DNA of 64,000 nucleotides, taken from positions 26,947 to 90,946 of the forward strand of contig CANIZL010000010.1 in assembly GCA_947471985.1 (NCBI GenBank), written 5' to 3'. The first letter of the stretch is position 1; each line of letters opens with the position of its first letter. This document shows, one piece after another, positions 8,592-17,151 of this stretch. The notes beneath the pieces are model-generated. The model saw nothing but the letters and a program-made list of their open reading frames with translations. It was not told the DNA's origin and did not search any database. The position numbers and the translations under genes were made by a program. The stretch comes from Verrucomicrobiota bacterium (lineage in GTDB: Bacteria; Verrucomicrobiota; Verrucomicrobiia; Limisphaerales; UBA9464).

Positions 8592-9854
8592 ATGTTGTTT
8601 CCCCGCCCGCCTTCGCCGGTGTGTGCGCCCCGGGTGGTCATCACCGGAGCGGGCATCGTCACGCCCCTCGGCGTGGGCTGGACCGTCAACGCCGAAGGAT
8701 TCCGGACCGGCCGTCGCGCCATCGGGCCGGTTTCGGTTTTTTCCGCCGCCCGCCAGCGAACCCAACAGGCGGGCGAAGTTGTTCTGCCGACCACCCTACC
8801 CGCGACCGGCTTGGGGACCCGACAGGAACAGCGCCTGGATCGTGCGGCCCGACTCCTGTTGCTGGCGGCCGTGGAAGCCTGGCAGCAGGCGGGTTGGCAC
8901 CACGACGACGGCGGGGGCTGGCGCTCACACCTGCCGTTGGTGCTCGGAACCACTTCGGCCGGGATGGGGCAGGGCGAGGACTTCTTCCGGCGCACGATTC
9001 GCGCGGGCGCATCGCGTCGCGGGCAGGCCACGCGCATCGGGCAGTATCAGGCGCCCCAACAGGCCCGGGATCTCATGCACGCCCTCGATTTCTCGGGGTC
9101 CGCCACCTTCATCGCCAACGCTTGCGCTTCCGGCGCGAATGCCGTGGGACACGCCTGCGAACTCATTCGCAGCGGCCGGTCCCAACGGGTGCTGGCGGGC
9201 GGGTACGATGCGCTCAGCGAACTCGTGTTCGCCGGTTTTGATTCGCTGCAGGCGCTCTCCCTGACCTCCTGCCGTCCGTTTGCCGCAAAGCGGGACGGAT
9301 TGGCGCTGGGCGAAGGCGCCGCCGTTATGACCTTGGAATCACTGGAGTCCGCCCAGGCTCGCGGGGCCACCCTCCTGGGGGAGATCGTAGGGTACGGCGC
9401 CGCCACGGACGTACATCATCTGACCCAGCCGCATCCGCAGGGAGACGCGGCCCTGCTGACGATGAACGCGGCATGCCGACAGGCGGGCATCCAACCGGCA
9501 GACATTGGCTACTTGAACGCCCACGGCACCGGAACACCGCTCAATGACGGGGCGGAAGCACTGGCGATTAATCGGTGGGCCGGGGAACTTGCCGACCGCA
9601 TCCCGGTAAGTTCCACCAAGGCGGGCATCGGGCATCTGCTCGGTGCGGCGGGGGCGGTGGAGACGGTGATTTGTCTGATGGCGCTGGGTGGCGCTTGGCT
9701 GCCGCCGGAATTGGAATTGGGCGAGGTCGATCCGGTCTGCCGTTTCCCGATCGTGCAGGCGCCGACCGACGCTGACTTCGAATACGCGTTGACCAACTCC
9801 TTTGGCTTCGGCGGGGCCAACGCCAGCCTGGTATTGCGGAGGTGGCCGACATGA
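8592..9854 (+). CDS. Beta-ketoacyl-ACP synthase (FabF/KAS II type)
   Basis: A 420-residue thiolase-fold condensing enzyme. The full Cys-His-His triad is present: C178 in NACASGAN, H311 in NAHGTGTPLND and H348 in GIGHLLGAAGAVE; in E. coli FabF these are C163, H303 and H340. The usual KSM(T)GH lysine motif reads STKAGIGH, so the lysine is kept. It joins malonyl-ACP to acyl chains in fatty-acid or polyketide-type synthesis. The stop overlaps the next gene's ATG (ATGA), and that gene encodes a ketosynthase relative without the active-site cysteine. This arrangement is like the KS-alpha/KS-beta heterodimers of type II polyketide and aryl-polyene systems. No ACP, ketoreductase or acyltransferase lies nearby. 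The start at 8592 is supported by the conserved VVITGAGIVTPLG at about residue 17. Confidence 0.88.
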   Translation: MLFPRPPSPVCAPRVVITGAGIVTPLGVGWTVNAEGFRTGRRAIGPVSVFSAARQRTQQAGEVVLPTTLPATGLGTRQEQRLDRAARLLLLAAVEAWQQAGWHHDDGGGWRSHLPLVLGTTSAGMGQGEDFFRRTIRAGASRRGQATRIGQYQAPQQARDLMHALDFSGSATFIANACASGANAVGHACELIRSGRSQRVLAGGYDALSELVFAGFDSLQALSLTSCRPFAAKRDGLALGEGAAVMTLESLESAQARGATLLGEIVGYGAATDVHHLTQPHPQGDAALLTMNAACRQAGIQPADIGYLNAHGTGTPLNDGAEALAINRWAGELADRIPVSSTKAGIGHLLGAAGAVETVICLMALGGAWLPPELELGEVDPVCRFPIVQAPTDADFEYALTNSFGFGGANASLVLRRWPT

Positions 9855-10819
9855 ACCGGGTCTACGTGCACGGATGGGGCGCGGTTTCACCCGCCGGGTG
9901 GGGATGCGGATCGCTCGTCGACGCGCTAAACGCGGGCGTCGCCCTGACGACGACTCCGACGGCGGGGCCGAATGGCGCGATGTTGCCCGGCCGTCGCGTG
10001 CCCACTCCGACACCCCGGCCGGCCTGGATGGCGCAGGCGCGGTTGCGTCGATCCAGCCTCATCAGCCAGTTCACCGTGGGGGCCGTTCTGGAAGCGTTGG
10101 CGCAGGCGGAGGCGGGGCCGGCGGGACCGATCGAGCGCGCACGGTTGGGAGTCGTGTTCAATGTGTTTGGTGGCAGCGTCATTTATTCGCGGCGCTTTTT
10201 TGAGGAAGTGCTGGTGAATCCGGCACAGGCCAGTCCGCTGCTGTTTCCGGAGACGGTCTTCAATGCCCCGGCCTCCCACCTTGCCGCCGTACTCGGCAGT
10301 CGGGCCCCGAATCATACGCTGGTCAGCGATCAATCGGGTTTTCTTCAGGGTCTGTCCGTGGCCGCGGACTGGCTGGCGGACGGCAACCTGGAAGCGTGTG
10401 TCGTGGTGGGGGCGGAGGAGTGGGATTGGTCGGTGGCGGTGGCGGCGCGGTTGTTTGATCGGGCGTCCACGTTGGGCGAGGGCGCCGGGGCGCTGGTCCT
10501 GCGCCGGGCGCCGGGACCCGTGGAACTCCAGGGTCTCAGTGACCCCGTTCCTTATGTTCGCGCCACGACCCGCCGGAGTGCTGCCGGAAAGGTCCGCGAT
10601 CAACTGCAGCTCGCCTTTCCCACGGCTCGATTCCCTGAATTGCGGGCAACGGCCGTGCTCGGGGATGGCCTGGCGGCCACGGGCGCGTGGGAGTGTGCAG
10701 CGGCGGTGGCGGGCGTGGCCGCGGGTGGGAGCGCCCACCAGGGACCCTCGGCGCTCGTAATCACCGGCGCCACACTGCAGGCTCAGGGCGTTTGCTTTGC
10801 CCGATCGGGTCCGGCTTGA
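9851..10819 (+). CDS. Degenerate beta-ketoacyl synthase, chain-length-factor-like (active Cys replaced by Gln)
   Basis: 322 residues from ATG 9851, which overlaps the upstream ketosynthase stop; a GTG at 9842 is also in frame. The protein starts like a ketosynthase (VYVHGWGAVSPAGWG). Where ketosynthases have the nucleophilic Cys it has Q161 (SDQSGFLQG). The residue count from this Gln to the conserved GAE motif is 28, exactly as from Cys to GAE in FabF, so the substitution is real and not a misalignment. The later catalytic histidines are also missing: the GHLLGAAG region reads LGDGLAATGA. It is about 90 residues shorter than FabF. Cys-to-Gln is the classic change in KS-beta/chain-length factors and in KSQ decarboxylases. 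Inference: it pairs with the upstream synthase to form a heterodimer. What product they make is not shown by the sequence. Confidence 0.82.
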   Translation: MNRVYVHGWGAVSPAGWGCGSLVDALNAGVALTTTPTAGPNGAMLPGRRVPTPTPRPAWMAQARLRRSSLISQFTVGAVLEALAQAEAGPAGPIERARLGVVFNVFGGSVIYSRRFFEEVLVNPAQASPLLFPETVFNAPASHLAAVLGSRAPNHTLVSDQSGFLQGLSVAADWLADGNLEACVVVGAEEWDWSVAVAARLFDRASTLGEGAGALVLRRAPGPVELQGLSDPVPYVRATTRRSAAGKVRDQLQLAFPTARFPELRATAVLGDGLAATGAWECAAAVAGVAAGGSAHQGPSALVITGATLQAQGVCFARSGPA

Positions 10820-10822
10820 AAG

Positions 10823-10842
10823 ACCGGCCTTCGGCGACCGGT
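10823..10842 (+). terminator. Hairpin between convergent genes, terminator-like
   Basis: ACCGG...CCGGT arms enclose a small CC-TTC-GG inner stem, starting 4 nt after the stop of the degenerate synthase and in the 73-bp gap before the convergent rsgA stop. There is no T-tract on either strand, so if it terminates it is not a canonical intrinsic terminator. Confidence 0.25.
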
Positions 10843-10892
10843 GGCATCGCCTCAGGCGGTCATTCCCGACTGAACCCAACGAAGGAATCTGG

Positions 10893-11966
10893 TTACTCCG
10901 TGGGCTGCTCCCGCCCGGCTTTGAGATACACCTTGGTGCCGGCCTTGGTGCGATGCCGGTTCTGGGCGTAGTCGTGCTCGCGTTGGCGCTGGGCGGTGGA
11001 ATCCAATTCGGCTTGGAGTTTGCGGTAACTCTCGTAGCGATCCTTGGGCAGCTTTCCCGCTTCCACCGCCTCTTTTACGGCGCAGCCCGGCTCGGCTCCG
11101 TGCGTGCAGTCGCGAAACCGGCAGCGGCTGGCGAATTGCCGAAGTTCGGGAAACGAGTCATCCAGGCCGGTGTCGGCGAGCCACAGATGAAACTCCCGCA
11201 TGCCGGGGGTGTCGACCACCAGCGTGCCATTCGGCAGCGGGAGAATTTCACGGCGACTCGTGGTATGGCGGCCCTTGGAATCGTCTTCGCGCACGGGCAC
11301 GGTGCCCTGCACGGCCTCCCCGTACAGACGGTTGACGAGACTGCTCTTGCCCACGCCGCTGGTGCCGAGGAAGCACACGGTCTGGCGCGGCACCAGGAGC
11401 GCCCGCAGTTCCCCGAGGCCCTTGCCGGTCCGGGCGCTGGTGACGACCACTTCGGATTCGCCTGCCGTGCGGAGGGCCTCCACGGTGCGGGCCCGCACCG
11501 CGTCCCGGAGATCGCACTTGTTCAGCACCACCACCGGCCGCGCCCCCCCCTCGTGCACCATCACGAGAAAACGTTCAAGACGGCGGCAGTTGAAGGTTTG
11601 ATCCAGGGCCTGGACGATGAAGACCACGTCCACGTTGGCGGCGACCAACTGGGATTCCGCCGCGCGGCCGGTGCTTTGCCGGACCACCCGGGTGCGTCGG
11701 GGCAGAACCGCATGAATGATCGCCTTGGCTTCACCGAGTTGAGGTTTGACCGCGACCCAATCCCCCACCTTCGGGAGGTCGGCATTGGAGCGTTTCGTGT
11801 GGTGCAGCTTGCCGGCAATGCTCGCGGGTTGTTCGCCGGTTTCGGCGACGACGATGTAGGCGTGCTTGTCTTCGTTCACCACGCGGGCGGCGCTATATCC
11901 GCGGGCGGCGTGTCCGGCAAACGCCTCCGCCCACCCTGCATCCCAACCCAACGCCATTAGATCCAT
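10893..11966 (-). CDS. rsgA: Ribosome small-subunit-dependent GTPase A (RsgA)
   Basis: A 357-residue circularly permuted GTPase that acts in late 30S subunit maturation. An OB-fold domain comes first (KVGDWVAVKP at about 65-75). The GTPase motifs then occur in permuted order: G4 NKCD, G1 GTSGVGKSSL and G3 DTPGMREF. Between G1 and G3 is the typical GRHTTSRREILPL loop with the histidine thought to be catalytic. The C-terminal zinc-binding domain has CRFRDCTHGAEPGC (Cys-Cys-His-Cys). Length and order match the family. The start ATG at 11966 gives a 36-residue N-terminal stretch (LGWDAGWAEAF) that I regard as a common N-terminus of this subfamily. It lies 80 bp downstream of the CXXCH gene on the same strand and is convergent with the ketosynthase pair. 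Confidence 0.94.
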   Translation of the reverse strand: MDLMALGWDAGWAEAFAGHAARGYSAARVVNEDKHAYIVVAETGEQPASIAGKLHHTKRSNADLPKVGDWVAVKPQLGEAKAIIHAVLPRRTRVVRQSTGRAAESQLVAANVDVVFIVQALDQTFNCRRLERFLVMVHEGGARPVVVLNKCDLRDAVRARTVEALRTAGESEVVVTSARTGKGLGELRALLVPRQTVCFLGTSGVGKSSLVNRLYGEAVQGTVPVREDDSKGRHTTSRREILPLPNGTLVVDTPGMREFHLWLADTGLDDSFPELRQFASRCRFRDCTHGAEPGCAVKEAVEAGKLPKDRYESYRKLQAELDSTAQRQREHDYAQNRHRTKAGTKVYLKAGREQPTE

Positions 11967-12046
11967 CGGTGGGAGCGTATCGCAAGGGCCACGACAAACC
12001 CAGATTCTTCCGAAAGGAAAGTCACCGCGCCCAACACGAAGCCAGC

Positions 12047-13390
12047 CTAGGCATCAATCGCCGCGTACTCCGGCAGGGTTTCGCGAAGGATTTCCCGGAT
12101 CATCCGCCGTTCGGCCGGGCGCAGGTAGGTGTAACGTGCATCATCCTCCAACGAGCAGAGGATCCCTTTGAGGCGCCGGTAAAAGGCTTCCTTCAACGGC
12201 GGGGGGAGGGCGGCGAAAGAGCGGCTGTAGATCAGGGGACTGCAGCGATAGCGATACAACTGAGTCTGCAGATCCAGCTGGCGGAGACTGAGTCCCTGAC
12301 GACTTTTCGGGCCCGCGGCTTCGTAGGAACGACGAAACGCACCATTTCCCTGCACCCCGCCGGCGGGCAGCGGGGCTTCTTCCTGCAACAGCAGTACATC
12401 GAGGAGATCCTGGGCCGTCGAAGCCACCGCGCGCCGGGTGCTGTCGTAAACCGGCTCGGACGTCACCTTCTCGCCCAACCCGCGCTGCACGCCCTGCTGA
12501 TAGTGCAGCATGCGGCGGACATGATGTCCGGCGCGGGTGATCGCATTGTGCACCGCCAACTGGTGCTCAAAAACCAGCAGCGCCACGATGTCGCTGCCCG
12601 GAGCCAGGTAGCCGGTCAGGTCCACCATCGAGGTCAGATTGGTGACGTTGGCGCCCCGGAGACGCTCCTCCGCGGATACATCGCGGCCGTCCGCGGGAAC
12701 GATGTTGCCCCGGTGGCGCGCGTCCCCATGAAGACCCGTCACATACCAACCTCCCCAGCGATCGGCAAAGGGTGTGGTGAAATCCACCAGGCGCCCGCCC
12801 AGTGTGCCGGTGGGCCGGCCCTCGGAATCGACAATCACCGACCGGGCGAACACCGACGGGATATCCCGCACAAAGGTCCCGTGGCACCGGAGACAATCGG
12901 AATCCCGCCGGAAACGGTCGGCATGGGATATTTTGGCCGTCTCGGCAATCCGGGGATCGAACGCATAAAACGTGGGCCCCAATTGGGGATCGATGGGCGA
13001 CAACTCGGCCAGGCCGCCGGGCACCCAGCCCACGTAGATATCGTCGTTAAAATACAAGGCCCGGGGATGCTCCGGACGGATGCGGTCGTTTTGAAAGCTG
13101 GTCTGCGAGAACACGAGGATCTGGCTGGCTTCGGAAACCTGAAATTCCCGCAGCAACCACTGGACCCGTTCGCGATCGGTGGTGGCGGGATATTTCGCGG
13201 TGCCGGCCGCCAAACGGCCCACCAGATCGGCCACGGCGTCGTGCGGATTGGCCGCCGAATACTCGATCGGCGGCCGCTCAAATTCATCGGTGCCCTGCGC
13301 GTCGGCCCGGCCCATAAGCAATACCCAGCCCAGCAGCGGGCCAAGCTTCCCATGAAGCCATCGCGAGAATCCGTGGTTCAGACCCGTCAT
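12047..13390 (-). CDS. Secreted protein with a single CXXCH haem-binding motif
   Basis: 447 residues from ATG 13390; the frame stays open back to 13483, but the ATG at 13390 directly precedes a signal-like stretch (GPLLGWVLLMGRADAQG). One c-type haem motif, C166-L-R-C169-H170, is embedded in DSDCLRCHGTFVRDIPS, followed by GRPTGTLGGRLVDFTTPFADRWGGWYVTG. The rest, about 250 residues, is helical and His-rich in places (FEHQLAVHNAITRAGHHVRRML), which could supply a distal haem ligand or a di-iron-like site. I do not recognise a characterised family; similar proteins occur in PVC genomes as hypothetical cytochromes. Haem attachment would need the Ccs system, one component of which (ccsA) is in this window. 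Inference: a periplasmic redox or haem protein. Confidence 0.72.
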   Translation of the reverse strand: MTGLNHGFSRWLHGKLGPLLGWVLLMGRADAQGTDEFERPPIEYSAANPHDAVADLVGRLAAGTAKYPATTDRERVQWLLREFQVSEASQILVFSQTSFQNDRIRPEHPRALYFNDDIYVGWVPGGLAELSPIDPQLGPTFYAFDPRIAETAKISHADRFRRDSDCLRCHGTFVRDIPSVFARSVIVDSEGRPTGTLGGRLVDFTTPFADRWGGWYVTGLHGDARHRGNIVPADGRDVSAEERLRGANVTNLTSMVDLTGYLAPGSDIVALLVFEHQLAVHNAITRAGHHVRRMLHYQQGVQRGLGEKVTSEPVYDSTRRAVASTAQDLLDVLLLQEEAPLPAGGVQGNGAFRRSYEAAGPKSRQGLSLRQLDLQTQLYRYRCSPLIYSRSFAALPPPLKEAFYRRLKGILCSLEDDARYTYLRPAERRMIREILRETLPEYAAIDA

Positions 13391-13521
13391 CTTTTGATCG
13401 ATAAACGCCAGCCGAAGGCCATCCCACCAAAATCCACCCAGATCCTCCCTGCGACGGTGACCCAGGGTGGATAAGGAGTTCACTTATCAAACCTCGGCGC
13501 GGCCGGAGCAGCTGCCGGGCA

Positions 13522-13554
13522 CCCCGCCCACGCCGCTGCGCGTGTGGGCAGGGG
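13522..13554 (-). terminator. Strong GC hairpin downstream of the large secreted hypothetical
   Basis: Arms CCCCGCCCAC (13522-13531) and GTGGGC-A-GGGG (13544-13554) form about 10 bp with a one-base bulge, 20-52 nt past the stop at 13574 on the minus strand and before the CXXCH gene. No T-tract follows, so it may act as a factor-dependent terminator or an mRNA 3'-end stabiliser. Confidence 0.35.
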
Positions 13555-13573
13555 AGACGCCGATGACCGATGC

Positions 13574-15418
13574 CTACTTCGGGGTGGGCGAGAAGGTGCG
13601 GAAGTGCATGCCCTGGGCATCCACCAGACCGGCACTGACGGAGATGCCGAAGTATTTCCGCACGGTGTCGAATTCCGGCAGCAGCTTGAAATCGAAGAGG
13701 CTGGCGAAATCGCCCTGTCCCATGCCGGATTTCGCCAAGCCGTCGTTGCGCAACATGCCCCAGGTACTGCGCATGGTTTCGCGCTGATTTTCGAAAACAA
13801 ACAGACCCGTGCCCAGTCCCCCGACCTTTTCCGCCGCCGCGGTCAATTCGGTATTCCCCTTGAGCGATTTCCCGGAACCTTCGGCGCTGCGGATGTACTC
13901 CTCCACCATGGCCGGTTGCCGACTAAAGGCGACATAGCCACCGCTGCCGACGTATTCCAGTTTGGAGTCGGGTTTGCCCGGCATCGGCAGGGGCAGGCTC
14001 TGGATCTTTTTCCCGGCCACTTCCCGTTCCTTGCCGGCCGCACCCCCGGGCGCGAGACCCGTCAGCGCCTTGATGCCACCGATCAAATCCTCCGTGCCCG
14101 GGGACGACAACAGAGTCAACGTCGGGGCATTCTGCAGGTCCTCCACCTTGGTTCCCGTGGCGGGGCGCTGGTACATGATCAGGTCGTCACCCAGATTGTT
14201 AAACAGGGATTTCCGCAGATCGAAATTGGGATCCTTGTCCTTGCCGGCGGCACCGACGACCATGTTGAACATTCCGCCCATTTGGGGTGACAACGCCTGC
14301 AGGGATTCCTCCAGGGTGCCGACAAATTTGCGCCAATCAATGCGCACGCGGAGGAACTGCGTCACGTCCGCCGGAACAAAAGGCGTCGGGGCGGAATCCT
14401 TGGGGGCAAAGCTGAGCATCTTGAACAGCCCCCGGCGCTCCGCCTCGGGAATGTTCAGGCTAAACTCGCCCCGGGTGCCTTCGGCTTCCGTCCGGGCGGA
14501 AAACGTTATGGTCCGCAGACCGCTGAGGCCGATGGCCTTGAAGGCGCCCTGGGCATCGGTGCCGGCGTTCTCGAACATTTCATTGTCCGACAGGGCCTTG
14601 GTCAATCCGGTGCTCAAGGGCGTCCAGTGCACCCAGCCGTACATCTGCGCGTCGCGCAGGCGCGGTTCACTGCTGGCAAAGGCCGCTTCGTCGCCCAGGA
14701 TCGGGATCGTGCCCCCGGCAATCCGCGCCACCAGCTTCTCCAACGGCACCGCGGAATTGGCGATCAATAGGGCCGACTCCACCTGACCGAAAACGTAGGT
14801 CTGCTTCGTCGGCTTGGCCGAGGCCGCCTCATCGTCATCTTCGTCCTCCTTCTTGTCACCGGGCTTCGCCGGAGTTGGCGCCTTGGGCTCGATCACCACC
14901 GTGGTGAAATCCACATCGCGAATTTTCTCCGTCTTCGGATTCCGCCCGGCCTCAGTGAGCTTCTTGCGAACCTCCTCCAGGCGCGCCTTGAGTTCCGGCG
15001 CCTTGTCCTTGGCGTCCAGAATCAGGACCACATGGGGTTCCTTGGTCTTATCGGTACCGTCCCAGCCGTCGGCGATCACGGCCAAAGTCAGCTGCCCTTG
15101 CAGCAACGGCAGATAATCGGCGGCCTTGACCCCGAGATCCTTTTCGAAGCGGCCCAGGATCTTTTCCTGGAACTGCGCCGCAAAGTGATCCCGAAACGGC
15201 TTGATCGCCGGATCCGCCCAAAGCTTGCCGACCGTACTGCCGGCGGTCTGGGTGGTGCTCGCCGTCCAATCCGGCACGGTGACCACGGCCAGCGTATCCT
15301 TCGGAAGCAACTTGGGAGCGGGTGGAATCGCCGCCCCAACCGACAGCGCGGTCAAAAGGATGGCGGACCAGAGGCCGGTGCGGCGGAGAGTGGGCAGGGA
15401 AGGAACGCGTCGCTTCAT
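13574..15418 (-). CDS. Large secreted hypothetical protein (DUF3352-like)
   Basis: 614 residues from ATG 15418, which opens a signal peptide (MKRRVPSLPTLRRTGLWSAILLTALSVGAA); the 36 upstream codons are not plausible. The mature part begins KLLPKDTLAVVTVPDW, a start seen in DUF3352-type proteins that describe models of substrate-free periplasmic beta/alpha domains. The protein has a charged linker at about residues 190-215 (PGDKKEDEDDDEAASA) and repeats of the themes 'LPLPMPGKPDSKLEYVG' and 'YVAFSRQPAMVEEYI', consistent with two related halves. No catalytic motif or metal site is evident and no membrane segment follows the signal. It is separated by 147 bp from the DUF971 gene upstream. Function unknown. 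Confidence 0.72.
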   Translation of the reverse strand: MKRRVPSLPTLRRTGLWSAILLTALSVGAAIPPAPKLLPKDTLAVVTVPDWTASTTQTAGSTVGKLWADPAIKPFRDHFAAQFQEKILGRFEKDLGVKAADYLPLLQGQLTLAVIADGWDGTDKTKEPHVVLILDAKDKAPELKARLEEVRKKLTEAGRNPKTEKIRDVDFTTVVIEPKAPTPAKPGDKKEDEDDDEAASAKPTKQTYVFGQVESALLIANSAVPLEKLVARIAGGTIPILGDEAAFASSEPRLRDAQMYGWVHWTPLSTGLTKALSDNEMFENAGTDAQGAFKAIGLSGLRTITFSARTEAEGTRGEFSLNIPEAERRGLFKMLSFAPKDSAPTPFVPADVTQFLRVRIDWRKFVGTLEESLQALSPQMGGMFNMVVGAAGKDKDPNFDLRKSLFNNLGDDLIMYQRPATGTKVEDLQNAPTLTLLSSPGTEDLIGGIKALTGLAPGGAAGKEREVAGKKIQSLPLPMPGKPDSKLEYVGSGGYVAFSRQPAMVEEYIRSAEGSGKSLKGNTELTAAAEKVGGLGTGLFVFENQRETMRSTWGMLRNDGLAKSGMGQGDFASLFDFKLLPEFDTVRKYFGISVSAGLVDAQGMHFRTFSPTPK

Positions 15419-15565
15419 GATCAATGTTGCTCGGATGGTGACACCAATTGTGTTGTCTGCACGGATAGGACCCTGAATCGGTGATTTTGTTTCCCGATTT
15501 CGCGGTAAGAGAGGCGTGGGCCCCACCCTCAGGCAAACGTAAGCGCGGCCGGGGCCGCCGCCCGC

Positions 15566-15874
15566 TTAGACCGCCGTCGCCACCTGACGCAACCAGGGCC
15601 AGGTGTAGAGACCGGAGTTATGGCCGTCGGCCCATTGGGGCTGGAGGGCGTAACCGCCCACCGCCACCCAGCGCACCAATTGAAAGGACTGCGCGGTATA
15701 CGGGCGGGTCGGCGGCTTGTAGGTCGTCCCGAAGATGTCCTTTTCCCCCATGCACGCCGCACAGGGGCAGAATCGCCGCAGAGTTTCGTAGCTGACGAAA
15801 TTCTCCGAGCCATCCGACCACTTGATCGCGAGTTCCGTGGGGAAGGGCGTGAGATCGACGGGGGAAAGGTCCAT
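15566..15874 (-). CDS. DUF971 family protein
   Basis: A 102-residue protein matching the DUF971 / gamma-butyrobetaine-hydroxylase N-terminal-like fold. It has the opening LAIKWSDGSENFVSYETLRRFCPCAACMG with a CPCAAC cysteine cluster, and the C-terminal signature WADGHNSGLYTW. The fold often binds a metal through the Cys cluster; in proteobacteria, members occur next to iron-sulfur or Mrp-type genes. Here it is 4 bp downstream of an MFS exporter on the same strand, so the two are probably co-transcribed. The biological role is not established. Confidence 0.85.
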   Translation of the reverse strand: MDLSPVDLTPFPTELAIKWSDGSENFVSYETLRRFCPCAACMGEKDIFGTTYKPPTRPYTAQSFQLVRWVAVGGYALQPQWADGHNSGLYTWPWLRQVATAV

Positions 15875-15878
15875 GAAA

Positions 15879-17078
15879 TCAGGTGGGAAGAGGGGCCACG
15901 GCCGGGCGTTTCAGCCGGATCATTGCTGCCCCGCCCGCGACGGCCGCCATGATCGCGCAGAAGATGAACGGAGCCGTCAGCCGCCAGTGATACAAGGAAG
16001 TCGCAATCACCGGACCGACGATACGCGCCAGCGTGCCCGCATTCTGCACCACGCCCATGGTGGCACCCTGCTCGTCCGCGGGGCTGTGCCGGGAAACCAG
16101 CCCCATGGTGGGCGGCCGGTTCAGACCGGATCCGCCGGAGAACAACGCCAGCGATCCCAGCATGAGTCCCAATTGCCGCGAAAAGGGCAGCGAAATCAGG
16201 GCCACGGCGGCGATGAAGAGGCTGATCCAGACCAGATTCTCGTCCCCGAAATACTTTACCAACGGCCGCACCGCCGCGCCTTGAATCAAGGCACCCGTCA
16301 GACCGCAGTAGGCAAACAGGTAGGAGATGTGTTCCTCGTCGAAGTGGAAAAGATCGTTCAACAACAGCGGCAGAACGCTTTCGAAACAACAGAAACTCAG
16401 TGTGGCGACGAAATACAGTCCGACCAGAAATCCCACCACCGGTCGCGCCAGGGTGCGTTGAATCAAATCCCAGCGGGCGCGGCGGGGGGCTTCGGTGGCC
16501 GCCTGGGCCTTGCGGGTCTCCGGCAGGATCTGGTAGGCCAGAATCAGATTAAAAAGACAGAGCCCCGCCGCCACCATGCCGGGGCCGGCCAACCCGAGGT
16601 GTTTGAAGGCGAGGCCACCGATCACGGGTCCAAAAACGAACCCCAATCCAAAGGCCATGCCGATCAACCCCATGCCCCGCGAGCGCTTTTCCGGAGTGGT
16701 GACGTCCGCGATGGCCGCCGACGCCACACTGAGATTGGCGCCACAAATCCCCGCAAACAGGCGTGAGCCCAACAGGATGGCCAGCCCCAAGGAACCCTCA
16801 AAACGGGCCGAAAGAGCGAACAGGAGATAGGAGCCGACCGCCCCGGCCGTGCTGACCAGCAGCACCGGACGGCGACCGATCCGATCCGACAGCGCCCCCC
16901 ACCACGGAGCGAAGAGCAGCTGCATCAGCGAATACGAGCCCATCACCGCACCGATCCGCCACCCTTCCGCACCATAGCGCGCGGCATACTTCGGAAGCAG
17001 CGGCAGGCAGATGCCGAACCCGATCAGATCAATGAAGACCGTGAGAAAAATAACCAGCAACGGCGAACGAGCCTTCAT
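15879..17078 (-). CDS. MFS transporter, TCR/Tet-like drug:H+ antiporter family
   Basis: 399 residues with twelve hydrophobic segments. The first helix has FIDLIGFGICLPLLPKY, followed by the loop 2-3 motif A GALSDRIGRRPVLL. The antiporter motif C region in TM5 reads GLIGMAFGLGFVFGPVIGG. These are hallmarks of the TetA-like 12-TM exporters. The central loop carries a basic stretch (TRKAQAATEAPRRARW) and the TM7-8 loop region is SFCCFESVLPLLL. Substrate cannot be told from the sequence: it could be a drug, a sugar or a metabolite exporter. The DUF971 gene starts 4 bp after its stop. The yebC gene ends 73 bp upstream on the same strand. Confidence 0.88.
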   Translation of the reverse strand: MKARSPLLVIFLTVFIDLIGFGICLPLLPKYAARYGAEGWRIGAVMGSYSLMQLLFAPWWGALSDRIGRRPVLLVSTAGAVGSYLLFALSARFEGSLGLAILLGSRLFAGICGANLSVASAAIADVTTPEKRSRGMGLIGMAFGLGFVFGPVIGGLAFKHLGLAGPGMVAAGLCLFNLILAYQILPETRKAQAATEAPRRARWDLIQRTLARPVVGFLVGLYFVATLSFCCFESVLPLLLNDLFHFDEEHISYLFAYCGLTGALIQGAAVRPLVKYFGDENLVWISLFIAAVALISLPFSRQLGLMLGSLALFSGGSGLNRPPTMGLVSRHSPADEQGATMGVVQNAGTLARIVGPVIATSLYHWRLTAPFIFCAIMAAVAGGAAMIRLKRPAVAPLPT

Positions 17079-17151
17079 GGATCAAGTGGCTTGGCGGCGG
17101 AAAAATAAGAGGGTCGGCCGGTGCCGCTGCCTCCCCGAACGGGCGATGCGC

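Noticed and set aside
10797..11960. 387-codon plus-strand open frame
   Set aside because: Antisense to rsgA, whose GTPase motifs are unmistakable.
11969..13474. 501-codon plus-strand open frame
   Set aside because: Antisense to the CXXCH protein gene, which has a signal peptide and haem motif; the plus frame has neither.
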